A stretch of 64,000 bases of DNA, taken from Maribacter polysaccharolyticus. GTDB lineage: Bacteria > Bacteroidota > Bacteroidia > Flavobacteriales > Flavobacteriaceae. Within the stretch, counting starts at the first letter, position 1; the number at the start of each line of letters is the position of its first letter. Where the stretch lies: the NCBI RefSeq assembly GCF_028882255.1, contig NZ_JARBUY010000002.1, forward strand, positions 508,342-572,341, read 5' to 3'. Below the pieces are notes generated by a model. That model saw only the letters and a list, made by a program, of their open reading frames with translations. It had not been told where the DNA came from and ran no database searches. Made by a program: the position numbers and the translations under genes. Positions 50,914 through 59,555 of this stretch are shown one piece after another.

Positions 50914-51846
50914 ATGCAAGACGGAATCTACGCAAAATTCAACACTTCGAAAGGAGAGATACTTGTCAAACTCACGTATGATAAAACGCCCGGAACGGTG
51001 GGTAACTTCGTTGCCTTGGCAGAAGGGAAAATGGAGAATAGGGCCAAGGCCCTTGGGGAGCCTTATTATGACGGATTGAAATTCCATAGGGTAATCCCCG
51101 ATTTCATGATTCAAGGTGGTTGTCCTTCAGGGACGGGTACCGGTGATCCTGGATACAAATTCGACGATGAATTCCATCCGGAATTGATCCATGATACCCC
51201 AGGGGTACTTTCCATGGCAAATGCAGGCCCAGGAACCAATGGAAGTCAATTTTTCATTACCCATGTGGCTACCCCCTGGTTAGATAACAAGCATACGGTT
51301 TTTGGTCGAGTGGAAACCGGTCAGGAAGTAGTTGATTCCATAGCACAAGCAGATACGATTGAAAGTTTGGAGATCATAAGGGTAGGTAGTGAGGCCGAGA
51401 ATTGGGACGCCTTGGGGGCTTTTAAGTCCTTTGAAAGTTCAAAGGAAAAAAGACTTGCTGAGGAAAAGGCCAAACAGGCTGCGGAATTGGACAAGGTAGC
51501 TGCCGGTTTTGATGAGACAGGGAGTGGACTTCGCTATAAGATCATTCAAAAAGGAAGTGGGGCAAAGGCGGAAGCCGGACAAACGGTTTCAGTGCATTAC
51601 GAAGGTTCTTTGTTGAACGGGCAGGTTTTCGATTCCTCATACAAGAGAAACCAACCTATCGATTTTAAATTGGGTGTCGGACAAGTAATCCCTGGATGGG
51701 ATGAAGGTATAGCACTACTGCAGGTAGGGGACAAGGCACGTTTCGTAATACCATCCAATTTGGCCTATGGCAGCGCAGGTGCCGGAGGGGTCATACCACC
51801 GAATGCGACGTTGCTCTTCGATGTGGAATTGATGGAAGTGAAATAG
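50914..51846 (+). CDS. Cyclophilin-FKBP fusion peptidylprolyl isomerase
   Basis: A 310-aa protein fusing two unrelated isomerases. Residues 1-165 form a cyclophilin ([56 protein letters not shown]). A charged helix ([22 protein letters not shown]) links to an FKBP domain at 200-310 ([62 protein letters not shown]). No signal peptide is seen, so it should be cytosolic. Both active sites look complete. Confidence 0.95.
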   Translation: MQDGIYAKFNTSKGEILVKLTYDKTPGTVGNFVALAEGKMENRAKALGEPYYDGLKFHRVIPDFMIQGGCPSGTGTGDPGYKFDDEFHPELIHDTPGVLSMANAGPGTNGSQFFITHVATPWLDNKHTVFGRVETGQEVVDSIAQADTIESLEIIRVGSEAENWDALGAFKSFESSKEKRLAEEKAKQAAELDKVAAGFDETGSGLRYKIIQKGSGAKAEAGQTVSVHYEGSLLNGQVFDSSYKRNQPIDFKLGVGQVIPGWDEGIALLQVGDKARFVIPSNLAYGSAGAGGVIPPNATLLFDVELMEVK

Positions 51847-51869
51847 ACATCAAGCCATGATGAATATAG

Positions 51870-51899
51870 GGCCTCGGTTATTGACCGGGGCCTTTTTTT
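51870..51899 (+). terminator. Terminator after the isomerase gene
   Basis: A 9-bp stem GGCCTCGGT/ACCGGGGCC (one T-G pair), loop TATTG, then seven T. Confidence 0.88.
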
Positions 51900-51903
51900 G
51901 TTT

Positions 51904-51993
51904 TTATCTTGTGCGCTGTTGAATCATGCTCGCTAACAGCATTACAATATTGATCAACACTAAAATGCCAATAACAATGATAAAGGTAGACAT
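51904..51993 (-). CDS. 29-aa single-pass membrane protein
   Basis: ATG at 51993-51991, TAA at 51906-51904. A hydrophobic helix (MSTFIIVIGILVLINIVMLL) is followed by a short polar end SMIQQRTR. It shares M1, T3, F4, L11, I14, N15, L20 and S22 with the 37-aa protein next to it and with the 59-aa protein at 34237. The gene lies 56 bp downstream of the 37-aa gene on the same strand, so the pair may be one transcript. Its stop abuts the isomerase terminator. It is far below usual gene-calling length; expression is inferred from the conserved pattern. Confidence 0.6.
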   Translation of the reverse strand: MSTFIIVIGILVLINIVMLLASMIQQRTR

Positions 51994-52049
51994 GGTTTAA
52001 TAATTTAAATGGTTCGTTTTATGGTATAACAACGATAACTTCTTAAACC

Positions 52050-52163
52050 CTACTTTGTTTTGTTGAAAATGTTGAAAATATTTTTTGTACTTGCAATGCT
52101 CATTAATATAAGAGCAATATTGATAATGAGTAATGCGAGTAAAATGGTGATAAAGGTGGTCAT
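52050..52163 (-). CDS. 37-aa single-pass membrane protein
   Basis: ATG at 52163-52161, TAG at 52052-52050. The N-terminal helix MTTFITILLALLIINIALIL is followed by MSIAS and a basic, Phe/Asn-rich tail (NIFNIFNKTK). It is a tandem paralogue of the 29-aa gene downstream. The upstream 190 bp up to the cold-shock gene are AT-rich and contain that gene's terminator (52300). The function is unknown; such peptides often modulate a membrane complex, but no partner is evident here. Confidence 0.6.
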   Translation of the reverse strand: MTTFITILLALLIINIALILMSIASTKNIFNIFNKTK

Positions 52164-52299
52164 GGTCAATGGTTTTTTTTAGTTAAGTGTTTTTTGGGGG
52201 AGAGTGTGTTTAAAGCATGATGCAGAAAACGGAGGGGGGTTGCGTTAATTGCAAAGCAAAAATAAGAAAATGTAGATAATAAGTAAGAATTTACGCAAA

Positions 52300-52328
52300 T
52301 AAAAACCCCCGATGCAAAACATCGGGGG
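52300..52328 (-). terminator. Terminator of the cold-shock gene
   Basis: A 9-bp perfect stem CCCCCGATG/CATCGGGGG (52306-52314, 52320-52328), loop CAAAA. On the minus strand it is followed by TTTTTATTT. Confidence 0.88.
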
Positions 52329-52353
52329 TATATAAAAAAGTTAAAATCGTTAC

Positions 52354-52548
52354 CTAGTCAATTACCTTCACATTAACGGCGTTTAATCCTTTTTTACCTT
52401 GTTGTAGTTCAAATTCCACAACATCACCTTCACGAACTTCGTCGATTAAGCCAGAAATGTGTACAAAATGATCTTCGTTCGAACCATCTTCAGTGATAAA
52501 ACCATAACCTTTGGAATCATTGAAGAATTTAACTGTTCCTTTACTCAT
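52354..52548 (-). CDS. Cold-shock domain protein (CspA family)
   Basis: A 64-aa RNA-binding protein with the cold-shock fold: GTVKFFNDSKGYGFI (RNP1), DHFVHISGL (RNP2), VVEFELQQGKKGLNAVNV. It acts as an RNA chaperone in the cytosol. Length and all aromatic RNA-stacking residues are standard. It has its own terminator; the adenine-rich upstream region (52550-52600) may form a leader. Confidence 0.96.
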   Translation of the reverse strand: MSKGTVKFFNDSKGYGFITEDGSNEDHFVHISGLIDEVREGDVVEFELQQGKKGLNAVNVKVID

Positions 52549-52708
52549 AATAAAATTATTAAATATTAATTAAAGTGCAAATGTAGGATTAATATATTTA
52601 ATTGTATGATATTTTGGAAGTTATCTTTGTATTAACACATGCTTAAATTAATGGGACGACTTCCCGATCGTACGGAAAAGGTAGTGGTGTGGGCCTTGAA
52701 ACCCCTAT

Positions 52709-53347
52709 TTAAGCCGTAGGGTCAGGGGTCATTCTTAGGTATGGTTTTACTTCTTCAACCCCTTTGGCAAACAATTCCCTTGCCTCATCGGTAGGTATGG
52801 CGGGACTAACAACGACATCTTGGCCGTGCTCCCAGTTGGCCGGGGTGGCTACTTTGTGATTTGCGGTCAATTGTAGCGAATCGATTACCCTTAATAGTTC
52901 ATAAAAGTTACGCCCTGTTGAAGCCGGATACGTCAAGGTAAATTTAATGGTCTTGTCAGGGGCAATAATGAATACCGACCGTACCGTTAAGGTGCTATCG
53001 GCATTTGGATGTATCATATCGTATAGATCGGATACCTTTCTGTCCTCATCGGCAATTATAGGGAAGTTAACAGTGGTTTGCTGTACTTCATTGATATCCT
53101 TTATCCATTCGATATGGGATGCTTTCCCATCAACACTCAAAGCCAACATTTTTACGTTTCGCTTGTCGAATTCACCCTTAAAGTTAGCCGCAGTGCCCAA
53201 TTCCGTTGTACATACAGGAGTGAAATCAGCAGGATGGGAAAATAGGATTCCCCAGCTGTCCCCTAAATAATCGTAAAGATCAATTGTTCCCATGGAACTT
53301 TCCGCTTTAAAGTTCGGGGCTTTGTCCCCCAATCGTAATGATGCCAT
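52709..53347 (-). CDS. Peroxiredoxin, Prx6 (1-Cys) type
   Basis: A 212-aa cytosolic peroxidase. The peroxidatic Cys is in SHPADFTPVCTTELG at about residue 46. WGILFSHP and FPIIADEDRKVSDLYDMI match the Prx6 subfamily, as does the long C-terminal extension (VATPANWEHGQDVVVSPAI...). No clear resolving Cys is present. It reduces H2O2 and organic peroxides with an outside thiol donor. Confidence 0.95.
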   Translation of the reverse strand: MASLRLGDKAPNFKAESSMGTIDLYDYLGDSWGILFSHPADFTPVCTTELGTAANFKGEFDKRNVKMLALSVDGKASHIEWIKDINEVQQTTVNFPIIADEDRKVSDLYDMIHPNADSTLTVRSVFIIAPDKTIKFTLTYPASTGRNFYELLRVIDSLQLTANHKVATPANWEHGQDVVVSPAIPTDEARELFAKGVEEVKPYLRMTPDPTA

Positions 53348-53458
53348 TTTGGTTGTATTTAAATTATTAAACTATTTACCCGATAAAAGTAGTAGATATT
53401 TAAATCCCTGTCCATTTTAGAAGGGTTAAAACTGTATTAAATTTTATAATTTTAGAAA

Positions 53459-54001
53459 ATGGAAAATGAAGCACTGGAAACATTGAGATATCCTATCGGC
53501 CATTTTAGGTACGACCCTGAAGTTTCGGGTAAAACCGTTGAAGGTTGGATAGCGATTTTAGAGGAATTGCCCACGGTATTGGAACAATTGGTACAACCAT
53601 TGACCCAGGAACAATTGGAAACCCCTTATAGGCCCGGTGGCTGGACAGTAAGGCAATTGGTGCACCATATTGCCGATAGCCATCACCATAGTTATACGCG
53701 GTTTAAATGGGCCTTGACGGAGGAGGAACCGGTGATAAAGGCGTATGAGGAAAAAAATTGGAGTGGATTGTTTGATGCCAAAAAAGCACCCATTGAACTT
53801 TCATTGGCCTATTTAAAAGCGTTGCATGCCAAATTGGTTTTTCTTCTAAAAGGCCTACAAGCCGAAGATTTCGAAAGATCATACATACACCCCGAGGACC
53901 ATGGTAAGATTTCGGTTAAGGAGAATATCGGCAAGTACGCTTGGCATAGCCGACATCATTGTGCCCACATCCAAAGGTTGTTGGAAAGGAAAGGCTGGTA
54001 G
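53459..54001 (+). CDS. YfiT/BstA-like DinB-fold metal-dependent protein
   Basis: A 180-aa four-helix DinB-superfamily protein of the YfiT group. DLRYPIG-like start (LRYPIGHFRYDPE), GGWTVRQLVHHIADSHHHSYTRFK and WHSRHHCAHIQRL supply the three metal-ligand His residues. YfiT/BstA homologues are bacillithiol S-transferases or metal hydrolases; the thiol used here is unknown. A TATAATTTTAG stretch precedes the ATG. Confidence 0.9.
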   Translation: MENEALETLRYPIGHFRYDPEVSGKTVEGWIAILEELPTVLEQLVQPLTQEQLETPYRPGGWTVRQLVHHIADSHHHSYTRFKWALTEEEPVIKAYEEKNWSGLFDAKKAPIELSLAYLKALHAKLVFLLKGLQAEDFERSYIHPEDHGKISVKENIGKYAWHSRHHCAHIQRLLERKGW

Positions 54002-54128
54002 ATTGGGGGTAAGCGACGGTTTAGTTCCCTTTACATTCCCATTGGAACGCTTCGTATAGTTGTTGCGGTACTGTTTTTACCGTAGTTTTTTATATCGTAC
54101 ATTCCTTTAAAAACTTTGACGGATTATT

Positions 54129-54467
54129 ATGGACGAAATTATAAGTTGGAACGATTTCACTAAAGTGGACATGCGGGTAGGAACGATCATCGAGGTACGT
54201 GATTTTCCTGAAGCCCGGAATCCGGCCTATCAAGTGAAAATCGATTTTGGCCAAGAGGTTGGGGTTAGAAAATCTTCCGCCCAGATAACGGCATTGTACG
54301 CTAAGGAAGAACTATTGGGGAAGCAGGTCATTGCGGTAATCAATTTTCCCAAGAAACAGATTGCGAATTTCAGCAGCGAATGTCTTATCCTAGGGGCAGT
54401 TGACGGTAAGGATGTCATTTTGCTCAAACCAGATTCATCGGTCCCTAACGGACTAAAGATAGGTTGA
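54129..54467 (+). CDS. csaA: CsaA-like tRNA-binding protein
   Basis: A 112-aa OB-fold tRNA-binding protein (dimeric, CsaA or MetRS C-terminal type). FTKVDMRVGTIIEVRDFPEARNPAYQVKIDFG, SSAQITALY and KKQIANFSSECLILGA are family hallmarks. It is described as a chaperone-like protein for export in Bacillus; here only the fold and RNA-binding surface are supported. It is flanked downstream by a strong bidirectional terminator. Confidence 0.93.
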   Translation: MDEIISWNDFTKVDMRVGTIIEVRDFPEARNPAYQVKIDFGQEVGVRKSSAQITALYAKEELLGKQVIAVINFPKKQIANFSSECLILGAVDGKDVILLKPDSSVPNGLKIG

Positions 54468-54580
54468 TTGGCGCGGATAATATAACTGTAGGCCAAAGGT
54501 AATGTGCAAATGGGTAACCGGTGATACGACCAAAGATAAAGTAAGTGCGGTTTAATTGGAAAAGCTGTTTACAGGGTAAT

Positions 54581-54625
54581 GGAAATAAAAACGGCCCGCA
54601 TTTTTTGCGGGCCGTTTTTATTTCC
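54581..54625. terminator. Bidirectional terminator with 20-bp perfect arms
   Basis: GGAAATAAAAACGGCCCGCA (54581-54600) and its exact complement (54606-54625) with a 5-nt loop. It serves csaA on the plus strand and the PUR-alpha gene on the minus strand. Confidence 0.92.
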
Positions 54626-54638
54626 AAACATCAGAATC

Positions 54639-55010
54639 CTAAATGTCATCAAAACTGATATTGGTAAAATTTTCTGTGGTTGTCATTTCACCATTTTGAT
54701 GGAATTCTTCTTTTTTGAAATCCTTTTGGTGTCTTTCTGAAATAACCTCAGTACCCTTTTCTTTTATGATGAAGTCCATCATTTCGTCTACATTTTCCTT
54801 AAAAGCGGCAAAATCTTCTTTATATAGATAGATTTTATGCTTTTTGTAATGAAACGATCCATCATCATGGGTGAATTTTTTACTTTCGGTTATGGTCAGA
54901 TAATAATCTCCTGCTTTGGTGCTCCTTACATCAAAGAAATACGTTCTTCTTCCAGCTCGCAATACCTTGGAATGTATCTCTTCCTGCTCTAAAGATTCTT
55001 TGTCGCTCAT
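54639..55010 (-). CDS. DUF3276 PUR-alpha-like nucleic-acid-binding protein
   Basis: A 123-aa small protein of the PUR-alpha/DUF3276 family found in Bacteroidota and spirochaetes. HSKVLRAGRRTYFFDVRSTKAGDYYLTITESKK and HKIYLYKEDFAAFKENVDEMMDFI form a single PUR repeat (beta-beta-beta-beta-alpha), which dimerises to bind single-stranded DNA or RNA. The acidic C-terminal tail varies. Conservation of the basic beta-sheet face suggests nucleic acid binding. Confidence 0.92.
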   Translation of the reverse strand: MSDKESLEQEEIHSKVLRAGRRTYFFDVRSTKAGDYYLTITESKKFTHDDGSFHYKKHKIYLYKEDFAAFKENVDEMMDFIIKEKGTEVISERHQKDFKKEEFHQNGEMTTTENFTNISFDDI

Positions 55011-55087
55011 TTTTCAAGTTTATGGTTAAGAAATTAGTGTCGAATCCTCAAAATTGAAGAAAAAAAATGTAGATCGCAACAATATTG

Positions 55088-56842
55088 TTAGTTTTCTTTC
55101 TCAGAAAGTTGATGTAAATGAAGTTCTTTGTAGTAGCCTTTGATATTGTTCAGTTCTTCGTGTGTGCCGATCTGTAACAACTCACCCTCATTAAGTACCA
55201 GTATTTTATCCGCATTTTTTGCAGAAGATACCCTATGGCTGACAATAATGGTGGTTTTGGCTCTTGAGGCTTTCTGAAGATTGTTGAGGATGGTTTCTTC
55301 GGTTTCGGTATCGACAGCCGAAAGGCAATCATCGAATAAATATATTTCCGGATCTTTCAAAAGGGCCCTGGCAATGGAAATCCGTTGTTTTTGACCGCCA
55401 CTTAACGTAATGCCACGTTCTCCCAAAACCGTATCGTATTGTTTTTTGAATTCCATGATGTTTTCATGTACCACGGCGTTTTTCGCCATTTGGATCACTT
55501 CTTCATCCGAGGCTTTGAAGTTGCCGAATTTTATATTGTTTTTAATGGTGTCCGAAAAAAGGAACGCATCTTGGGGAACGGCCCCGATGGCATTTCGTAG
55601 ACTATGAAGGTTCAGTTTTTTGATCGGGGTGTCATCGATGCGAATTTCCCCTGAGGTAACATCATAAAGCCGTGCGATCAAATCCAGTATGGTGGACTTG
55701 CCTGAACCTGTTTTGCCCAGAATGGCAACCGTTTCCCCCTCTTCAATGGTGAATGATATATTTTTTAGGGCTACGATATTGGTGTCCTCGTAGGTGTAAC
55801 TGACATTCTTGAATTCAATTTTCCCATTTATGGGAGTCTCTTTTTCAACTTCATTGATTATTTCCGGTTTTTCGTTCAGGAATTGGTTTATTCTTTTTTG
55901 GGAGGCTTCGGCCCGTTGAACGATTGAAGTCAACCACCCAACAACGGCTACGGGCCAGGTCAACATGTTTACATATAAAACAAATTCGGCAATTACACCG
56001 ACAGAGGTAATCTCCCCTTTGATATATTGTTGCCCTCCGATATAGATGACGAAAATATTACTGATTCCGATGAGGAGGATCATTAGCGGGAAGAACCAGG
56101 CATTTACTTTTGCCAGATCCATGCTCTTTTGTTTTCCTTCCAAAGCCAGGACCTTTAATTCCTCATTGATCTTTGGTTCGATGGCATATGCTTTGATGAC
56201 CGATACCCCGGAAAAAACCTCTTGCGTAAATGTGGAAAGGGTTGATAGGTATTCCTGCACAACCGTACTGCGTTTATGGATGATCTTGCTTATTTGATAA
56301 ATGAGTACCGAAAGAATGGGTAGGGGAATAAGGGTATATGCGGCCAAGGTCGGGGCCGTAATGAACATTATGGGTATGATACAGGCAAATAGGGTAATGG
56401 TGTTCAAACCGTACATAAGTGCAGGACCTGTGTACATTCGCACCTGACTGACATCTTCACTGATGCGGTTCATAAGATCACCCGTCCTGTTTTTTTTGTA
56501 AAAGTTCAGACTCAGGAATTGATAATGGTCAAAGATCTCATTTTTGAGGTCGTATTCAATATAGCGGGAAACATAAATAATCGTTTGCCGCATAAGGAAT
56601 GTGAAAAAACCGGAAAGCAAAGCGGCACCGATGATGATCAGGATATACTCCAATAGGCCGTCCTTGGCCACTTCTTGGGTAATTTCCCCTTTGATGAAAT
56701 CTTCAACGGTGGATATCGATTTTTGGACATAGGAAGGCATGACCAATTGAAAAATCTTTGCAACAATGGTGATTGCCATTCCTGCAAGGAGTTTCAACCA
56801 ATATTTTTTAAAGTATTTGTTTAGATGTTTAAGTTCTTTCAT
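55088..56842 (-). CDS. ABC exporter with fused membrane and ATPase domains
   Basis: A 584-aa half-transporter: six helices (1-320) and an ATPase (340-584). Walker A ILGKTGSGKST, Q-loop VPQDAFLFSD, signature LSGGQKQR and Walker B IYLFDDCLSAVD are present. The catalytic Glu after Walker B is Asp (FDDC), seen in BmrC-like subunits and predicting slow ATP turnover as a homodimer. A second half-transporter is not adjacent. Probable lipid or drug exporter; substrate unknown. Confidence 0.93.
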   Translation of the reverse strand: MKELKHLNKYFKKYWLKLLAGMAITIVAKIFQLVMPSYVQKSISTVEDFIKGEITQEVAKDGLLEYILIIIGAALLSGFFTFLMRQTIIYVSRYIEYDLKNEIFDHYQFLSLNFYKKNRTGDLMNRISEDVSQVRMYTGPALMYGLNTITLFACIIPIMFITAPTLAAYTLIPLPILSVLIYQISKIIHKRSTVVQEYLSTLSTFTQEVFSGVSVIKAYAIEPKINEELKVLALEGKQKSMDLAKVNAWFFPLMILLIGISNIFVIYIGGQQYIKGEITSVGVIAEFVLYVNMLTWPVAVVGWLTSIVQRAEASQKRINQFLNEKPEIINEVEKETPINGKIEFKNVSYTYEDTNIVALKNISFTIEEGETVAILGKTGSGKSTILDLIARLYDVTSGEIRIDDTPIKKLNLHSLRNAIGAVPQDAFLFSDTIKNNIKFGNFKASDEEVIQMAKNAVVHENIMEFKKQYDTVLGERGITLSGGQKQRISIARALLKDPEIYLFDDCLSAVDTETEETILNNLQKASRAKTTIIVSHRVSSAKNADKILVLNEGELLQIGTHEELNNIKGYYKELHLHQLSEKEN

Positions 56843-56978
56843 ATAGCCGGTCAGCTGAGTGGGTTTGTTATTGGCAAACCATTCGCCAAAGATAGAAGTT
56901 TGACATAAAAACAGCTGTTATAAAATTTATAAATAAGAGAATAGTTGTAATAGGGACCATAGATTGAAAAATGATTTC

Positions 56979-56986
56979 TATTTTTG
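56979..56986 (+). promoter_or_regulatory. -7 box of the nusB operon
   Basis: TATTTTTG, 42 bp before the nusB ATG. Confidence 0.7.
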
Positions 56987-57027
56987 CGGCTCAGAATGTA
57001 AATCAATTATAAAAAAAGTTCTTCGAA

Positions 57028-57975
57028 ATGCTTACAAGAAGGCACATACGCGTAAAAGTGATGCAATGTATATATGCATTGATCCAATCTAAGGACGGTT
57101 CCCTTGAAAAACAAGAGAAATTTTTAAGAGTAAGCATTGAGAACATGTATACGCTCTACTTGGTGATGCTGAGTTTGTTGATGGAGATTCGACAATTGGC
57201 AGATGAGAAAGTAAAGTTATCCTCCAAAAAGTATATGGCGAACGAAGCCGATACCTTCCCCGACAACCATAAGTTCGTGAATAACAAATTGCTTTTGCAA
57301 TTGGCCAATAACGAAAGGCTAAAAGAGACCTTGGAGAAGCGAAAACTGCAGAATTGGTATTTGAACGAAGAGTATGTAAAACTCATTTACAAAGAAATCA
57401 TAGGGAGCAGTGCATATCTTGAGTATATGAAAATACCGTCTAGAACCTATAAGGAGGATAAGGAGCTGATCGCGGTTTTGTTCAAAGAGATCATCGCCCC
57501 CAATGAGAAGATATATGAATACCTTGAGGATGATAAATTGACCTGGGTAGATGATATTCCCATTGTGAACACTTTTATCCTTAAGCAATTGAAAAAAGTC
57601 AAGGAAGATCATCCCGAATCCTATTTCTTGCCAAAGCTTTTGAAAGATGATGGGGATATGGTTTTTGCAAAAGATCTTTTGGCCAAAACCTTATTGAAGA
57701 ATAGTTCGTTGGAAAAGGAAATTGAGGGTAAGACCCCCAATTGGGATAAGGACCGTATTGCGGATATAGATTCGATATTATTGAAAATGGCCATATGTGA
57801 ATTACTTAATTTCCCCTCAATACCGGCCAAGGTGACCATAAATGAGTTTTTGGAAATTGCCAAGGAATATTCAACGCCAAAGAGCAGTATTTTCATTAAC
57901 GGTATTCTCGATAAATTGGTAAAAGAATACAAGGAGGAAGGCAAACTTAATAAGGTGGGCCGAGGACTATTATAA
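57028..57975 (+). CDS. nusB: Transcription antitermination factor NusB (long form)
   Basis: A 315-aa NusB. The N-terminal LTRRHIRVKVMQCIYAL is the RNA-binding start. The middle region (residues 40-200) is an inserted or extended domain not found in the 140-aa E. coli protein. The C-terminal part (DKDRIADIDSILLKMAICELLNFPSIPAKVTINEFLEIAKEYSTPKSSIFINGILDKLVKE) is a normal NusB core. It acts in rRNA antitermination. It is followed 41 bp later by DUF1573 and yajC in one direction. Confidence 0.95.
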   Translation: MLTRRHIRVKVMQCIYALIQSKDGSLEKQEKFLRVSIENMYTLYLVMLSLLMEIRQLADEKVKLSSKKYMANEADTFPDNHKFVNNKLLLQLANNERLKETLEKRKLQNWYLNEEYVKLIYKEIIGSSAYLEYMKIPSRTYKEDKELIAVLFKEIIAPNEKIYEYLEDDKLTWVDDIPIVNTFILKQLKKVKEDHPESYFLPKLLKDDGDMVFAKDLLAKTLLKNSSLEKEIEGKTPNWDKDRIADIDSILLKMAICELLNFPSIPAKVTINEFLEIAKEYSTPKSSIFINGILDKLVKEYKEEGKLNKVGRGLL

Positions 57976-58016
57976 ATTAATTCTTTAATTTTGGGTCGAA
58001 TTAAAAAATATAATCA

Positions 58017-58487
58017 ATGAAAAGAGCTATTTTAGGATTAGGTCTGATTGCGATGTTAGGGTTTGTTTCCTGTAAGGAAAAGGCCACTAGTAAAGTAAAG
58101 ACCGATAATGTGGCAGTTGCTGCTGAACGTGATGAGGCCGCTAAACTTGTACCCGTAATGGAATTTGAAAAGGTTGAGCATGATTTTGGGACAATTACCC
58201 AAGGGACGCCTCAGGAAACTGTTTTTAAATTCACCAATACAGGGAATGCCCCATTGGTGATCACCAAAGCCACCAGTAGTTGTGGATGTACGGTGCCCAA
58301 TCCCCCAAAAGAGCCGATCGCACCGGGAGCACAAGGTGAGTTGAAGGTCAAGTTCAACGGTTCAGGAAGAAACCAAGTGACAAAGACCATAACCGTAGTG
58401 GCCAATACAGTAAAAGGATCCGAAATGTTGAAAATAAAGGCTTTCGTGAATCCTAAAGATGCAGCTCCGTTAGGGCCTGTAAAATAA
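58017..58487 (+). CDS. DUF1573 lipoprotein
   Basis: A 156-aa lipoprotein (lipobox VSC, Cys19) with an Ig-like DUF1573 domain: FEKVEHDFGTITQGTPQETVFKFTNTGNAPLVIT, the ATSSCGCTVPNPP motif with a CGC pair, and PGAQGELKVKFNGSGR. The role is unknown. The position between nusB and yajC is, from memory, a common arrangement in Bacteroidota. It is expected in the periplasm. Confidence 0.92.
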   Translation: MKRAILGLGLIAMLGFVSCKEKATSKVKTDNVAVAAERDEAAKLVPVMEFEKVEHDFGTITQGTPQETVFKFTNTGNAPLVITKATSSCGCTVPNPPKEPIAPGAQGELKVKFNGSGRNQVTKTITVVANTVKGSEMLKIKAFVNPKDAAPLGPVK

Positions 58488-58507
58488 ATTAAATTTAAAT
58501 AGATAGC

Positions 58508-58804
58508 ATGGGAAGTGGCAGTTTGATGGATTTTCTACCGATGATCCTAATTTTTGTGGTGGCATATTTTTTTATGATCCGTCCGCAAATGAAGAGACAA
58601 AAGGATGAAAAAAAATTCGCCTCGGAATTAAAAAGAGGAGATCGTATTATTACAAAAAGTGGATTGCACGGCAAAGTGGTTGAATTGAATGATAAGGATT
58701 CTTCATGTGTCATTGAAACAATGGCAGGTAAATTGAAGTTCGATCGTTCGGCAATTTCAATGGAAATGAGCAAAAAATTGAATACCCCGGCCACGACCAA
58801 ATAA
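58508..58804 (+). CDS. yajC: Preprotein translocase subunit YajC
   Basis: A 98-aa Sec accessory membrane protein. An N-terminal helix (LMDFLPMILIFVVAYFFMI) leads into RPQMKRQKDEKKFASELKRGDRIITKSGLHGKVVELNDK, the YajC core. It associates with SecDF. It lies 20 bp after DUF1573; a terminator follows. Confidence 0.95.
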   Translation: MGSGSLMDFLPMILIFVVAYFFMIRPQMKRQKDEKKFASELKRGDRIITKSGLHGKVVELNDKDSSCVIETMAGKLKFDRSAISMEMSKKLNTPATTK

Positions 58805-58830
58805 AATTGGAATAGTATTGTGAAAGAAAG

Positions 58831-58858
58831 AGCTGATGGATTCCCATCGGCTTTTTTT
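58831..58858 (+). terminator. Terminator of nusB-DUF1573-yajC
   Basis: A 9-bp stem AGCTGATGG/CCATCGGCT (one T-G pair), loop ATTC, then a T-run. Confidence 0.87.
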
Positions 58859-58952
58859 ATGACTTCATGTTTATAAGGTGTCGCTTGGCATTTCGCCGAT
58901 TGCCGTTATTAAGGGTGGTTTCGGTGTTCTTCGGCCCAAGGGGCTTGGCTTG

Positions 58953-59552
58953 TTATGGGCGGTACTTATCGTTGAGCCCTTTACCGGCACGGATCATGGG
59001 GAGGATCTTTTGTAGTCGCGATCGTTTTGTTTTCTCCTGCTTGGCCTCGGAAATAAACTCAATATATTCCCGCTGTTTGTATGGGGTAAGTTGATTAAAG
59101 GCCTCCTTGATATGAGGGTGTTCCCCAAAAGCCTCTGCCAATGTCTTAGGCAGGCCGGGGTGTGGTTTTTGCCCTTTGTCGGGACTTAATTGCAATCCCT
59201 TTTCCTGGTTGTCAAGCGCTTCGTTCATAAAGGCCGATACACTCACGGAATCTATCTGTTCAATTGAGGTGAATTTCAGATGCCTCATGGCTTGTGTTTT
59301 ACCTTCTTGGGCATTGATCAATAATTCTTTTGGGTCCTTTAAAAAAATACCATTGAAAAATCCGATTCCAAAATGGTTTTTAAAGCGTGCTATCCAAAAA
59401 ACGTTTTTCCCGTCCAGACAGTATACCGGGGATTGCCATTTAAAGGTTTCTTCGGCCTCGGTCCTTAAGGCCAAGGCCCTCAATAATAAAATCCCTTCTT
59501 TGAAAGGGTGTTCGTGTTCGTAGTACGCTTCTATTTTTAAAGCAGCATCCAT
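58953..59552 (-). CDS. YdeI/OmpD-associated (DUF1801) family protein
   Basis: A 199-aa two-domain cytosolic protein. Residues 1-110 form a DUF1801 domain (LLLRALALRTEAEETFKWQSPVYCLDGKNVFWIARFKNHFGIGFFNG). The C-terminal half (LPKTLAEAFGEHPHIKEAFNQLTPYKQREYIEFISEAKQEKTKRSRLQKIL) matches the bacteriocin-protection YdeI/OmdA domain. Its molecular role is not settled. The ATG is 3 bp from the pepT stop, so it is cotranscribed with pepT. Confidence 0.9.
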   Translation of the reverse strand: MDAALKIEAYYEHEHPFKEGILLLRALALRTEAEETFKWQSPVYCLDGKNVFWIARFKNHFGIGFFNGIFLKDPKELLINAQEGKTQAMRHLKFTSIEQIDSVSVSAFMNEALDNQEKGLQLSPDKGQKPHPGLPKTLAEAFGEHPHIKEAFNQLTPYKQREYIEFISEAKQEKTKRSRLQKILPMIRAGKGLNDKYRP

Positions 59553-59555
59553 GTG

